From: Pantoea endophytica
Lineage (GTDB): Bacteria > Pseudomonadota > Gammaproteobacteria > Enterobacterales > Enterobacteriaceae
DNA length: 64,000 nucleotides
Direction: 5' to 3'
NCBI RefSeq assembly: GCF_002858935.1
Contig: NZ_PJRT01000032.1
Coordinates: 1 to 64,000 of the forward strand
Part shown: one piece after another, positions 8,130 through 16,567 of the stretch
Position numbering within the stretch: the stretch's first letter is position 1
How the letters are laid out: the number at the start of each line of letters is the position of its first letter
Position numbers and translations under genes: made by a program
The notes under the pieces: model-generated
Told to the model about the DNA's origin: nothing
Database searches by the model: none
Seen by the model: only the letters and a program-made list of their open reading frames with translations

Positions 8130-9350
8130 TTACACCTTGCCGTCGTTATCCTCTTCCACCGCCTGATAAATACGCTGCAGAATATCCGGAAAAGCAGATT
8201 GCACGCGACTCCAGCTGGGAATAAAGGGTTTCTCATTTGGACGCTCAATAAAGGCTTGTCCGGCATCGAGAATCGCCTGAGTGAACATCTCTACCGCCGC
8301 TTCCTCAATGTGCTGATCAAACTTGAGGCCGTTCATGGTGGCTTCGTGGTTGTAGATCTCCATCATGTCCAGCGCATTACGGTAGTAAGTGGCTTTCAAC
8401 ACCCGGAACGAATCGCTGGTGAGCGGCACGCCCATGGTGGCCAGCTTACGCAGCAGCGACTGCACGATGTCATTGCTCATGCGTTTCAATCCGCCGGTAC
8501 CATCATCTTCGGCCAGCGGCTGATGCTTGTGGTCGTAGTTATCGGCGATCTCAACCTGGCAGGTCTGACGCGTGGTGTAGTTACGATAAATCTCCGACAG
8601 CACGCCAATCTCTAATCCCCAATCGCCGGGAATCTTGATGCCGTTGAGCACATGCGTGCGCATGGCAAACTCGCCAGAGAGCGGATAGCGGAAGCTGGTG
8701 AGGTAATCGAGATATTCCGAGTGACCGTAGACTTTCTGCAAGGAGCGCAGCAGCGGACCGACCAGCAAACGCCCAACGCGGCCATTCAGCTTGCCGTCGG
8801 CGACGCGCGCATAAAAACCTTTGCAGAACTCATATTGAAACGACGGATTGGCCAGCGGATAGAGTAAACGCGCCAGCATGCCGCGTTCATAGGTGACGAT
8901 ATCGCAGTCGTGCAGCGCCACGCACTGAGTGCGGTCGGAAGCCAGCGTGTAGCCAGTACAGAACCACACATTGCGCCCTTTGCCGGGTTGGCTCGGCGAT
9001 AAACCCTCTTTATCCAGTTCGGCATCCAGCGCTTTCAGGCGCGGCCCGTCATTCCATAAAATGCGATGGCGCTGCGGCAGGCGGGAGAAGAACTCACGCG
9101 CAAACAGAAACTGGTCGCGATCGGCGCGGTCGAGGCCAATCACAATCTCCTCCAGGTAAGGTACCTTCGCCAGTTCGTTAACGATATTATCCAGCGCCGG
9201 GCCTTCCAGTTCCGAGAACAGCGACGGCAATATCAGCCCCATTTTGCGTTTGCGTGAGAAGCGCACCATCTCTTTTTCCAGCGATTCGACGCTGCGGTGG
9301 GTGAGATTATGGAAATTAGTAATGACACCATTCTGGTAAAAATCACTCAT
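8130..9350 (-). CDS. gpgS: GT81-like glucosyl-3-phosphoglycerate synthase
   Basis: 406 residues with a GT-A fold: an N-terminal nucleotide-sugar region (GLILPSLFSELEGPALDNIV, EIVIGLDRAD), the metal-binding HDCDIV (D148/D150) and a C-terminal GDWGLEIGVL motif typical of GT81. Such enzymes join a sugar nucleotide and 3-phosphoglycerate to glucosyl-3-phosphoglycerate (mannosyl in some relatives). The phosphatase gene lies 27 bp upstream in the same operon. Together they would make glucosylglycerate, a compatible solute used under salt or nitrogen stress. The choice of glucosyl is inference; E. coli lacks this synthase at this locus. Confidence 0.8.
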   Translation of the reverse strand: MSDFYQNGVITNFHNLTHRSVESLEKEMVRFSRKRKMGLILPSLFSELEGPALDNIVNELAKVPYLEEIVIGLDRADRDQFLFAREFFSRLPQRHRILWNDGPRLKALDAELDKEGLSPSQPGKGRNVWFCTGYTLASDRTQCVALHDCDIVTYERGMLARLLYPLANPSFQYEFCKGFYARVADGKLNGRVGRLLVGPLLRSLQKVYGHSEYLDYLTSFRYPLSGEFAMRTHVLNGIKIPGDWGLEIGVLSEIYRNYTTRQTCQVEIADNYDHKHQPLAEDDGTGGLKRMSNDIVQSLLRKLATMGVPLTSDSFRVLKATYYRNALDMMEIYNHEATMNGLKFDQHIEEAAVEMFTQAILDAGQAFIERPNEKPFIPSWSRVQSAFPDILQRIYQAVEEDNDGKV

Positions 9351-9376
9351 CGTCTCATCCTTTTGGTTAAAGGCCG

Positions 9377-10174
9377 TTACTCATGCGGCGCAAGAAAATA
9401 GTCCAGACCTTCACGCCAGCCCTGCGGACCGACGTGCGCGGTGTGGTAAACGTTCTCAGTATCGGTGCGTTGCAACTCCACCGGCGTTTTACTGAAGCCT
9501 TTTATCACCACGGCATAATCAACGCGCTCCAGCATCGGCACATCGTTAGGACCATCGCCCAAGCCGATTGTGGTGCGCGCTTCTCCTTCCTGCGCGGCGA
9601 GATGCTGCTGAATGTCCGCCAGCGCGATACCTTTGCCGGTGCCGGCGGGCATCACATGCCAGAAACGCCCGCCCTGGGTTAACGCCAGATTGTGTTCTGC
9701 CAGCGCCGCGCGGAATTCCGGTAAACGCTGTTCGTCATCGCGCCACAACACCACTTCCGACGCTTCGCGCAGGCGGCTTTGGCTGGCTTCGGCAAGGGTT
9801 AAACCGGTAAAACGTGCGACTTCGGCATCACTAAATTCATGAAAGCCGTTGAAGCGAAATCGTGCCTGCAACGCCTGCAGCGTCTGGCACAGCGCATGAT
9901 AGCTGGCGCTGGTTTCGATCGGCGGTGTATGTTCACCGCCCAATACCACGCGCGCACCGTTTTCAGCAATAAAAGGGGCACCGACAATGCCTAACTTCTT
10001 TTGTAGTGGAATAATCTCGGCCGCCGTTTTGCTGGAACAAATCACCAGCGGGATCTGATGTTGTTGCAGACGCGCCAGCCATTCACTGGCCGCATCCCAG
10101 TTATAGTCATGATGATCCAGCAATGAGCCATCGAGATCGGTAATGATCATCAGGGAAGAGTTAAGACTCAGCAT
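9377..10174 (-). CDS. mpgP: HAD phosphatase, glucosyl/mannosyl-3-phosphoglycerate phosphatase (YedP/MpgP)
   Basis: About 265 residues. The start is set at the second of two adjacent ATGs because AAGGAG sits 7 nt before it; a longer upstream reading frame has no family match. HAD motifs: DLDGSLLD (nucleophile and acid Asp), ICSSKTAAE, GKG, and GDGPNDVPML. Like E. coli YedP it belongs to the Cof-type phosphatases that remove phosphate from mannosyl- or glucosyl-3-phosphoglycerate. Here it precedes its likely synthase, which completes a two-step osmolyte pathway. The 278-bp region upstream leads to the divergent dsrA gene. Confidence 0.85.
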   Translation of the reverse strand: MLSLNSSLMIITDLDGSLLDHHDYNWDAASEWLARLQQHQIPLVICSSKTAAEIIPLQKKLGIVGAPFIAENGARVVLGGEHTPPIETSASYHALCQTLQALQARFRFNGFHEFSDAEVARFTGLTLAEASQSRLREASEVVLWRDDEQRLPEFRAALAEHNLALTQGGRFWHVMPAGTGKGIALADIQQHLAAQEGEARTTIGLGDGPNDVPMLERVDYAVVIKGFSKTPVELQRTDTENVYHTAHVGPQGWREGLDYFLAPHE

Positions 10175-10417
10175 CATCACACTCCTTACGCCAGTGGCAT
10201 CTGTAAAGCGAAGAGTAATCAGTATAATAGCGGAATCGCGATCACACTTTTTCCCGCGACCCGGCCAGCGACATCCAGGATAATTCTTAAATGGCAAACG
10301 TGGCGGAAGGCGCGATGCACATTTCGTGCACAGCTGAAACCAGCAGTGACGCGGCGCGTAGGACGATTCACATGAATGCTTATACAAAATTGTTCGATTT
10401 ACATGCAGGGATGAGTC

Positions 10418-10445
10418 TTGTCTTAATCAGACTAAGGCGTAATCT
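10418..10445 (+). promoter_or_regulatory. putative dsrA promoter
   Basis: TTGTCT at 10418-10423, a 16-bp spacer and TAATCT at 10440-10445. A start about 7 bp downstream would lie just before the conserved DsrA 5' region. Position and spacing fit a sigma-70 promoter, but the -10 match is modest. Confidence 0.5.
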
Positions 10446-10451
10446 GACAGG

Positions 10452-10522
10452 GTGTTAAGAATTCCCTGGTGTAACGAACTTACTGATTTACTTTACCCGG
10501 CCATCCCGCCGGGTATTTTTTT
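10452..10522 (+). ncRNA. dsrA: DsrA small regulatory RNA (short form)
   Basis: Lies between mpgP and yodD, the dsrA position in E. coli. The stretch TTCCCTGGTGTAACGAA closely matches the E. coli DsrA 5' segment TTTCCTGGTGTAACGAA, which pairs with the rpoS leader to open its translation with Hfq. A GC-rich terminator hairpin and T run follow only about 25 nt later. The E. coli second stem-loop and the hns-pairing segment are not recognisable, making this RNA about 70 nt instead of 87. The 5' end is inferred from the promoter. Confidence 0.8.
10495..10522 (+). terminator. DsrA intrinsic terminator
   Basis: ACCCGGC / GCCGGGT arms with a CATCCC loop, then seven T (10516-10522). It forms the 3' end of DsrA and lies just 3' of the convergent yodD gene. 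Confidence 0.9.
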
Positions 10523-10532
10523 GAAATCGATT

Positions 10533-10766
10533 TCAGCGGTTCACTTCGCTGCTGGCGAAGTCGCGAATGTCGAGTTCGAAGGCTTCCGCTAGCTCAGAGT
10601 AAGAGTCATAGGCTGCGCCATTTACCGTAACGCGATGCGCGTCTTCGGCTTCCATAAACTCTTTTACCTCGCCCGACGTTCTCTTCTGAATCGCTTCCAG
10701 CAACGCATCAACATCGACATTCACTTCGCGCTGAAATCTCTCGCTGTACTCTTTTGCAGTGGTCAT
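10533..10766 (-). CDS. yodD: stress protein YodD
   Basis: 77 residues from the ATG after GGGAGG (a longer upstream frame is rejected). It is similar to E. coli YodD throughout: MTTAKEYSERFQREVNVDVD at the start and AFELDIRDF plus SEVNR at the end. In E. coli yodD is induced by peroxide and acid and belongs to the RpoS stress response; the molecular role is unknown. A CTATACT -10 element upstream agrees with sigma-S control. Confidence 0.9.
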   Translation of the reverse strand: MTTAKEYSERFQREVNVDVDALLEAIQKRTSGEVKEFMEAEDAHRVTVNGAAYDSYSELAEAFELDIRDFASSEVNR

Positions 10767-10798
10767 GGCGGCCTCCCGGAGGCAATCGGATCTACACC

Positions 10799-10805
10799 AG
10801 TATAG
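10799..10805 (-). promoter_or_regulatory. putative sigma-S type -10 element of yodD
   Basis: On the minus strand CTATACT occurs about 33 bp upstream of the yodD start codon. It matches the extended CTATACT form preferred by RpoS holoenzyme. A clear -35 is not seen, which is also common for sigma-S promoters. Confidence 0.5.
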
Positions 10806-10844
10806 TCGTTGGTGAAAAGAGGGCGCGGAGGGCAAATGGCAGGC

Positions 10845-10869
10845 AAAAAAAAGCCCGCGCTGCGCGGGC
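10845..10869 (-). terminator. minus-strand intrinsic terminator upstream of yodD
   Basis: GCCCGCG / CGCGGGC stem with a 3-nt loop at 10853-10869 and eight A on the plus strand at 10845-10852 (eight T in the minus-strand RNA). It ends a transcript coming from the right, not yodD itself, which begins downstream of it. Confidence 0.8.
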
Positions 10870-11050
10870 AAAAATCCTTGTTACTTTTAGGTTGACTGCG
10901 CCTTTGGGGTTGGTGCAGTACCAAGAAGTGTACGAGCAGGCTGCGTCAAAAGTCTCTCTGCGAAACGTTAAGAAAGCGAAAAAGCGCATCTTGACAGAGT
11001 TTTACCTGCCTTTAAGTGCACAGTGCGTAACAGCGACTATGCTTAGCGAT
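10870..11050 (-). ncRNA. candidate unidentified minus-strand small RNA or leader
   Basis: This strand has no annotated gene between the yqaE 5' region and yodD, yet it ends in a strong terminator. An extra stem of eight pairs (GGTGCAGT with ACTGCGCC, one G-U) precedes the terminator. A 20-codon TTG-initiated frame also fits inside. No convincing promoter was found, so the 5' end is approximate and the assignment is weak. Confidence 0.3.
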
Positions 11051-11079
11051 TGATTGTTAAGTGATATCAGGGAGTGAAT

Positions 11080-11238
11080 ATGGACTTTTTACGTATTGTC
11101 ATCGCCATTTTGGTTCCGCCACTGGGCGTATTCTTGCAAGTCGGTTTTGGTGGGGCTTTCTGGCTCAATATTCTGCTGACGTTGTGCGGCTACATTCCAG
11201 GCATCGTGCATGCGGTGTGGGTTATCGCCCGACGCTGA
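11080..11238 (+). CDS. yqaE: YqaE/Pmp3 family membrane peptide
   Basis: 52 residues with two hydrophobic helices. FLRIVIAILVPPLGVFLQVGF and the following FWLNILLTLCGYIPGIVHAV fit the Pmp3/UPF0057 family, with the characteristic PPLGV and GYIPGI motifs. GGAG precedes the ATG. Family members are inner-membrane stress peptides that affect membrane potential. It is probably expressed alone or with dsrB, 68 bp downstream. Confidence 0.9.
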   Translation: MDFLRIVIAILVPPLGVFLQVGFGGAFWLNILLTLCGYIPGIVHAVWVIARR

Positions 11239-11306
11239 TCGCGATCAGGCAGTGTTGATTATCTTCCGTTAAACTGTGTCGCAGGACAATTTGTGGAGAG
11301 TAATCA

Positions 11307-11501
11307 ATGAAGGTGAACGATCGCGTTACGGTTAAAACTGACGGCGGCCCGCGCCGTGTGGGTACGGTGCTGGCAGTGGAAGCATTCAATGAAGGCATCA
11401 TGTATCTGGTGGCGTTAGAAGATTACCCGCTGGGGATTTGGTTCTTTAATGAAAGCGATCATGCTGAAGGGGTTTTTGTGGAGCCGTATGAAGAGGCTTG
11501 A
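11307..11501 (+). CDS. dsrB: DsrB family protein
   Basis: 64 residues and nearly identical in pattern to E. coli Dsr[21 protein letters not shown], then [17 protein letters not shown]. It is a small beta-barrel-like protein of unknown function, encoded near dsrA and rcsA in enterobacteria and reported as RpoS-controlled in E. coli. GGAGAG precedes the ATG. A REP-like element follows the stop. Confidence 0.93.
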   Translation: MKVNDRVTVKTDGGPRRVGTVLAVEAFNEGIMYLVALEDYPLGIWFFNESDHAEGVFVEPYEEA

Positions 11502-11509
11502 TTGATTTT

Positions 11510-11603
11510 CCCTCACCTTAACCCTCTCCCGCAAGCGGGAGAGGGGAAAGATCGGCGCACCATCCACTCCTTTGCTCATGTGTGGGAGAGGGCCGGGTGA
11601 GGG
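11510..11603. repeat. pair of inverted REP-like units
   Basis: The first unit (11510-11546) reads CCCTCACCTTAACCCTCTCC and continues into a GCAAGC-centred palindrome ending GGGAGAGGGG. The second (11582-11603) contains GGGAGAGGGCCGGGTGAGGG, the complement of the first unit's start. The two form a BIME-like pair between the convergent 3' ends of dsrB and the chemoreceptor gene. Confidence 0.7.
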
Positions 11604-11623
11604 ACGACGCGCACTACCTCAAA

Positions 11624-13327
11624 TCAAAACGTCTCCCAGTTATCATTCCCTGACGTCGCCAATGCAGGACGCGGTGCCAGATTTGGCGTACGCAACGCAG
11701 ACTGCGCCGCTTTAGCCACGTGCGCCACCGGCGCGCCATTCAAACGGAACACCGCCACCGCCTGCGTCAATCTGCCGGCCTGATCTTCCAGCGAAGCCGC
11801 TGCTGAAGAGGCTTCCTCAACCAGCGAGGCGTTCTGCTGCGTCACGTTATCCATCTCGGTCACCGCCAGGCTCACCTGCTGGATGCCACGGCTCTGCTCA
11901 TCCGACGCGGCGGCAATCTCAGCCATAATGTCCGTCACGCGCCGCACCGCTTCAACAATCTCGCCCATGGTATTACCGGCTTCGCCGACCTGGCGTGAAC
12001 CGTTGGTGATCAACCCCACCGATTCAGCAATCAGCGTTTCAATCTCTTTCGCCGCCTGCGCACTGCGTTGCGCCAGGTTACGCACTTCGCTGGCCACCAC
12101 GGCAAAGCCACGGCCTTGCTCACCGGCACGCGCCGCTTCCACCGCAGCATTCAGCGCCAGAATGTTGGTCTGGAAGGCGATGCTGTTGATGACGTTGGTG
12201 ATCTCGGCAATCTTTTTCGAGCTGCCAGAAATATTGTTCATGGTTTGCACCACGCCGCTCACCAGATCGCCACCGCTGCGCGCTTTGCCTGAGGCATCGG
12301 CGGCCAGCTGGCTGGCGTGATGGGCGTTCTCGGCGTTCTGTTTCACCGTGGCGGTGAGCTGCTCCATGCTGGCGGCGGTTTGCTCCAGCGCGGAGGCCTG
12401 CTCTTCAGTACGTGATGAGAGATCGGTGTTACCGGCGGAAATCTCGCTGGAACCCTGATAAATCGCTACCGCGCCTTCTCGCACCGTACCAACGGTACGC
12501 ACCAGCGAGGCCTGCATCAGCTGCAGGTTATGCAGCAAGCTACCAATCTCGCTGCGGCCATAGGCTTGTTCCGGCGCGGTGAGATCGCCTTGCGCGATAC
12601 GCTCGATGCGATCAACGGACTGACGTAGCGGGGTGATCACCACGCGACGCAGGAACACGAAGGTCAGCAGCACCAGCAGCAAGGCGGCAGCAAACGCCAC
12701 CGCCATAGCAATAAAGCCAATGCGTGATTGATGCGCGGCTTCGGCATTAATCGCTTCGGCGCGGTCGGTACGGATTTTAATCGCCTTCAGCAGCACGGCA
12801 TTATAGGCATCATCCAGTTTGCGCGTGACGTCAGTTTCCTGCGCCACAATGCCTTCGAAGCTGCCCTGTTTAGCCGATTCAATCATCGGCTTGAGACCTT
12901 TATCAATATAAGCATTGAAGCTGGCGGTCAGCGGTTCATCGAGGGCAATATCCGCCGGCGTTTTCGCCTTGCGATCCATATAGAGTTTAAAACCTTCGCG
13001 CGCTTGTTTAATACGCGTCTCGGTGCGCGCTAAATCGGCACGATAACCATCCATTTCACCAATACGCGCGGCGGCACCGGATTGCAGCACATTGAGTCGC
13101 GCAGTACGCAGATGGTTAGAACTGTTAGAGATGCCCATACGAATTTGAATTTCTTCGGTGGCATCGTTTAGGGAATTATTACTCTGAATCAAAAAGTAGC
13201 TGGCGAGTCCAATGCACAGGGCAAAAAGCAGCAGAATGCCACCAAAGATCATACTGAACAAAGGCATCAGGCGCAGGTTCTGCCAGATGCTGAGCTTATA
13301 TTGCTCATCAATCGATGCTGTTTTCAT
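11624..13327 (-). CDS. methyl-accepting chemotaxis protein, Tar/Tsr type with NWETF tail
   Basis: 567 residues. TM1 is at about 25-47 (MIFGGILLLFALCIGLASYF), followed by a periplasmic four-helix ligand domain, TM2 at about 200-222, and HAMP. The signalling tip is canonical (TNILALNAAVEAARAGEQGR, then AVVASEVRNLAQRSAQAAKE). It ends in NWETF, the docking site for CheR and CheB, so it should be a major adaptable transducer. A sigma-28-like promoter lies 38 bp upstream. The ligand cannot be told from sequence. Confidence 0.93.
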   Translation of the reverse strand: MKTASIDEQYKLSIWQNLRLMPLFSMIFGGILLLFALCIGLASYFLIQSNNSLNDATEEIQIRMGISNSSNHLRTARLNVLQSGAAARIGEMDGYRADLARTETRIKQAREGFKLYMDRKAKTPADIALDEPLTASFNAYIDKGLKPMIESAKQGSFEGIVAQETDVTRKLDDAYNAVLLKAIKIRTDRAEAINAEAAHQSRIGFIAMAVAFAAALLLVLLTFVFLRRVVITPLRQSVDRIERIAQGDLTAPEQAYGRSEIGSLLHNLQLMQASLVRTVGTVREGAVAIYQGSSEISAGNTDLSSRTEEQASALEQTAASMEQLTATVKQNAENAHHASQLAADASGKARSGGDLVSGVVQTMNNISGSSKKIAEITNVINSIAFQTNILALNAAVEAARAGEQGRGFAVVASEVRNLAQRSAQAAKEIETLIAESVGLITNGSRQVGEAGNTMGEIVEAVRRVTDIMAEIAAASDEQSRGIQQVSLAVTEMDNVTQQNASLVEEASSAAASLEDQAGRLTQAVAVFRLNGAPVAHVAKAAQSALRTPNLAPRPALATSGNDNWETF

Positions 13328-13364
13328 ATCCTTGCTCTCATGTAGGTAGGTGTTATGAGAATAA

Positions 13365-13391
13365 GCATCGGCAGGCAGGGGGAAAGGATTA
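13365..13391 (-). promoter_or_regulatory. putative FliA (sigma-28) promoter of the chemoreceptor
   Basis: Minus strand: TAAT, 15 bp, GCCGATGC, against the sigma-28 consensus TAAA-N15-GCCGATAA. It lies 38-64 bp upstream of the chemoreceptor start, as expected for a class 3 flagellar/chemotaxis gene. Confidence 0.7.
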
Positions 13392-13424
13392 GGCAGGAAA
13401 GTGGGATCAAACTCTCAAAACGTG

Positions 13425-13454
13425 AAAAGGGCCAATCAGATGATTAGCCCTTTT
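13425..13454. terminator. hairpin terminator after rcsA, possibly bidirectional
   Basis: AAAAGGGCCAATCA and TGATTAGCCCTTTT form a 10-bp core stem flanked by A and T runs on both strands. On the minus strand it lies 16 bp beyond the rcsA stop and is the likely end of that message. Confidence 0.75.
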
Positions 13455-13469
13455 ATTCACTATAGGTAA

Positions 13470-14105
13470 TTATCGCACGTTAACATAAATCCCTGAGGTG
13501 ACATTATCAGTCAAACGGACGACATGATAAATAACCTGCTTATTATGGGTTTTAATTTTACGTTTAATATTACCTTTATGTGACGATACGGTTTTGGCTT
13601 TAATTTGCATGTTCTCAGATATCTGAATGGTGTCATGACCTGACATCCACATTTTCAGCATATTTGATTCAGTCTGGCTTAATGTCAGTGGATGCACGTC
13701 GAGCCCGGCAGAAATACGCGGCGAAGCGTTGAGTTTCTTTTGCAAATAGGTGCCTAATAACGAATCCAACGTCGAAGTTTTTATCGATTTTGATGTAATA
13801 ATCAGGTTCTTACGAACGTAGAGGTATTCCTCAAAATGGATATTCGAGATCGCCATGAAAATAAAGAATAAGGTATCAGGATGCTGCATGATAATAGCAC
13901 GAATACGATCGCTGGAATCAGATTCGTGAATAAAGCACTCTTCGTTGATAAACACAACGCCCGGCTTAATTTGCTCGCATCTTTGTTGCAATTGGTCGAT
14001 ATCCGAGACAGGAGTAATATTTTTCTTTTTAACTCCTTTCGCAGACATATAGTCAGACAAACCCAGGCGTGTGTAATTACATGAATCCATAATAATCGTT
14101 GGCAT
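13470..14105 (-). CDS. rcsA: capsule regulator RcsA
   Basis: 211 residues from the ATG after GAGGG; this start aligns [16 protein letters not shown] with E. coli RcsA (207 residues). The N-terminal part carries [13 protein letters not shown], and the C-terminal LuxR-type helix-turn-helix contains [20 protein letters not shown], almost invariant in RcsA. RcsA binds DNA as a heterodimer with RcsB to activate exopolysaccharide genes (stewartan or amylovoran type in Erwiniaceae) and represses flhDC. It is a Lon substrate. DsrA and DsrB, named for their position downstream of rcsA, are nearby. Confidence 0.95.
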   Translation of the reverse strand: MPTIIMDSCNYTRLGLSDYMSAKGVKKKNITPVSDIDQLQQRCEQIKPGVVFINEECFIHESDSSDRIRAIIMQHPDTLFFIFMAISNIHFEEYLYVRKNLIITSKSIKTSTLDSLLGTYLQKKLNASPRISAGLDVHPLTLSQTESNMLKMWMSGHDTIQISENMQIKAKTVSSHKGNIKRKIKTHNKQVIYHVVRLTDNVTSGIYVNVR

Positions 14106-14734
14106 TATAGCGACCCTCACCAATTTGTTATCCGTTTAAATCAACGATGAATACGCGTTTGCGGTACGAGAGAAATTTCCAAAGACACTTTTTTATTCTG
14201 CTCAGCAGATTGGCGATAGTTGTCCATGCGCCATCATGACTCTTCCCTGAACCGTGCTGCGAAGTTTTTTTTATAGTACATCCACGTCACTCTCATCTCA
14301 GCCATAGTGGGAATGGCTAAGGATTAGCATTAAGTGTTTTATTCGCTCTGTTTTGAGAGCCCTGTCACTATCGCGCAGATCACAGACAAATCTGATAGGA
14401 CAAATCTTAAAAACATTTGTGTGGCGAAAGTATGACGCTTCAGCGAGCGTTGACAATGCCGGAAAAAAGGGATTTAGACAAGAAAAATCGCTGTGAAATT
14501 TTTTTTGTTTAAAAACAGCCCTTTGAGCATTTAATCAACCGATTCAGCAGGTTTAACCCCTTAGGAATCGTCTGACTAAAATACGCGAAGCGCGGTTTAA
14601 TAAGAATAATTTTCACCAAAAATGCGCACTTATCAGAATTTCCTCAGTTGATTTCTGAGAAATATGGTTCAGAAAATGCACTAACAGATTTTGAATGCTT
14701 AACTATTACTTAAGGGCGTCTACAGAATAGTTAA
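14106..14734. other. rcsA promoter region, AT-rich, no gene seen
   Basis: 629 bp between rcsA and the fliR 3' end. AT-rich with several A/T runs, as expected for an H-NS-silenced rcsA upstream region. A 9-bp inverted repeat (TTAACTATT/AATAGTTAA, 14699-14734) follows the fliR stop. No ORF with a ribosome binding site was found. A long leader for rcsA is likely. Confidence 0.5.
14562..14575 (-). promoter_or_regulatory. putative RcsAB box upstream of rcsA
   Basis: Minus strand TCAGACGATTCCTA matches the consensus TAAGAATATTCCTA at 11 of 14 positions. It lies about 460 bp before the rcsA start. Autoactivation of rcsA through such a box is known in enterobacteria. The distance is larger than in E. 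coli, so the assignment is tentative. Confidence 0.4.
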
Positions 14735-15523
14735 TCAACGGGCGCGGGAAAGTTCTGACACAAACTGGGCGAGTAAATCAAAGACTTCGCTAAACAGATG
14801 TTCGCAGAAGGGAGCAAGCAGCGGCATCATCAACCCTACGCTGAGGATGCCCACCGTTAAGGTAATCGGGAAACCAACCGCGAAAATGGAGAGCTGTGGT
14901 GAAACACGGTTTAACAAACCTAGTGCCATGTTTAGCGTGAGGAGCAGAACTATTAAGGGCAGCGCTAACATCATGCCATTAAGGAAAATTAATCCCGCGG
15001 ATTTCACCAACGCCATAAAAGCATTGGCGTTGAGCGGCTGATCGCTGATTGGCAACGTATGAAAACTGTCCACCAGCAGTGAAATCAGCCACAGATGTCC
15101 GTTGAAGGTAAGAAACAGCAGCATGGCCAGCATATCGAGAAAACGAGCCAGCACCGGCATGTTCAGGCGGCTGCCCGGATCGAAGAAGGTGGCGAAGGAC
15201 AATCCCATCTGCAAACCAATCACTTCCCCCGCCATGCGCACCGCCGCAAAGGCGAACTGCATGGTCAGGCCGATGCTCACGCCAATCAGCAGCTGTTGCA
15301 GTAGCAACCAAAATCCCGCGGGTGTAAACAGGGTCGCCTCCACCGGCGGTAGCACCGGCAGGATGATCCAGGTGGTCAATACCGCGAGGCCAATCTTGAC
15401 GCGTTTGGGAATCGATTTTTCGCTCAGCACCGGCGCGCTGGCAAACAGCGCCAGCAAACGCACCATCGGCCAGAAGAATTGTGCGACCCAATGGATCAGC
15501 TGGCTGCTGTCGAGGTTAATCAT
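14735..15523 (-). CDS. fliR: flagellar export gate protein FliR
   Basis: 262 residues, six predicted membrane helices, for example [20 protein letters not shown] and [20 protein letters not shown]. The family motif [19 protein letters not shown] is present. FliR joins FliP and FliQ to form the helical export gate inside the MS ring. Last gene of the fli operon; its ATG shares one base with the fliQ stop (TAATG), so translation is coupled. Confidence 0.95.
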   Translation of the reverse strand: MINLDSSQLIHWVAQFFWPMVRLLALFASAPVLSEKSIPKRVKIGLAVLTTWIILPVLPPVEATLFTPAGFWLLLQQLLIGVSIGLTMQFAFAAVRMAGEVIGLQMGLSFATFFDPGSRLNMPVLARFLDMLAMLLFLTFNGHLWLISLLVDSFHTLPISDQPLNANAFMALVKSAGLIFLNGMMLALPLIVLLLTLNMALGLLNRVSPQLSIFAVGFPITLTVGILSVGLMMPLLAPFCEHLFSEVFDLLAQFVSELSRAR

Positions 15524-15792
15524 TAGCCAATAATGTACGGCAGATTGCTAAACAGCGTGCGAATGTAATCCAGCATCAGATTAAGCATCCACGGACCAGC
15601 GATTACCGCCGTAGCGGCGACGGCCAGAATCTTGGGGATAAAGGAGAGCGTTTGTTCGTTAATCTGGGTCGCGGCTTGCAGCACGCTGATGATCAACCCG
15701 CTGATCAACGCCACCAGCAACATCGGCGCGGCCATCAGCAGGGCGACACGCATTGCTTCCTGGCCCATAACCATCACTGATTCAGGTGTCAT
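15523..15792 (-). CDS. fliQ: flagellar export gate protein FliQ
   Basis: 89 residues from the ATG that gives [20 protein letters not shown], as in E. coli; upstream codons in the same frame have no family match. Two membrane helices flank [18 protein letters not shown], the conserved cytoplasmic loop. Four copies assemble with FliP5 and FliR1. Forty bases separate it from fliP. Confidence 0.95.
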   Translation of the reverse strand: MTPESVMVMGQEAMRVALLMAAPMLLVALISGLIISVLQAATQINEQTLSFIPKILAVAATAVIAGPWMLNLMLDYIRTLFSNLPYIIG

Positions 15793-15832
15793 GCTGCACT
15801 CCTCGAGAAAGAAAGGTGAGGGCGAACGCCAC

Positions 15833-16567
15833 TCAAGAGTAGAAACTTTGCGCCAGTGAACCCACCAGCAGCTGCCAGCCATCCACCAGCACGAACAGCA
15901 TCAGCTTGAACGGCAGGGAAATGGTCGCCGGCGGCACCATCATCATCCCCAGCGCCATCAGTACGCTGGCGACCACCAGATCGATGATCAGGAACGGGAT
16001 AAACACGGTGAAACCAATCTGGAAGGCGGTTTTCAGTTCGCTGGTGACATACGCCGGCAGCAGAATACGCATCGGAACCGCTTCCGGACCCTGAATCGGT
16101 GCGGTGTTAGCCAGACGGGCAAACAGCGCTAAATCGGCTTCGCGCGTTTGACGCAGCATAAATTCACGCAGCGGCTGAGCACCTTTATCAATCGCGTCCG
16201 CCATACTGATTTTGTCCTGGCTGAACGGCAGATAGGCGTCGGAGTAAATCTTGTCGAAGGTCGGCGCCATGATAAAGAAGGTCAGAAACAGCGCCAGGCC
16301 GAGCAGTACCTGGTTTGGCGGCGCCGACGGCGTGCCGAGGGCGTTACGCAGCAAACCAAACACAATAATGATGCGCGTGAAGCTGGTCATCATCAGCAGC
16401 ACCGCCGGAATAAAGGTCAGCGAGGTGATGAACACCAGCGTCTGTACCGGCAGCGACCAGCTCTGGCCACCATTCGCCAGCGGCTGGCTGATTAAGCCTG
16501 GCAGCTGCGCATGCGCAACCGGTGCCAGCAACAGCAGCGGCAAGAGAGGAAGTAATCGACGCATCAT
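15833..16567 (-). CDS. fliP: flagellar export gate protein FliP
   Basis: 244 residues. A cleavable signal peptide ([17 protein letters not shown]) is followed by the conserved [20 protein letters not shown] and [17 protein letters not shown] segments. Five FliP subunits form the core of the export gate. The start overlaps the fliO stop (ATGA-type junction), indicating translational coupling. Confidence 0.95.
   Translation of the reverse strand: MMRRLLPLLPLLLLAPVAHAQLPGLISQPLANGGQSWSLPVQTLVFITSLTFIPAVLLMMTSFTRIIIVFGLLRNALGTPSAPPNQVLLGLALFLTFFIMAPTFDKIYSDAYLPFSQDKISMADAIDKGAQPLREFMLRQTREADLALFARLANTAPIQGPEAVPMRILLPAYVTSELKTAFQIGFTVFIPFLIIDLVVASVLMALGMMMVPPATISLPFKLMLFVLVDGWQLLVGSLAQSFYS

Noticed and set aside
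14318..14331. TAAGGATTAGCATT as RcsAB box of rcsA
   Set aside because: Only 8 of 14 positions match; the site at 14562-14575 matches better.
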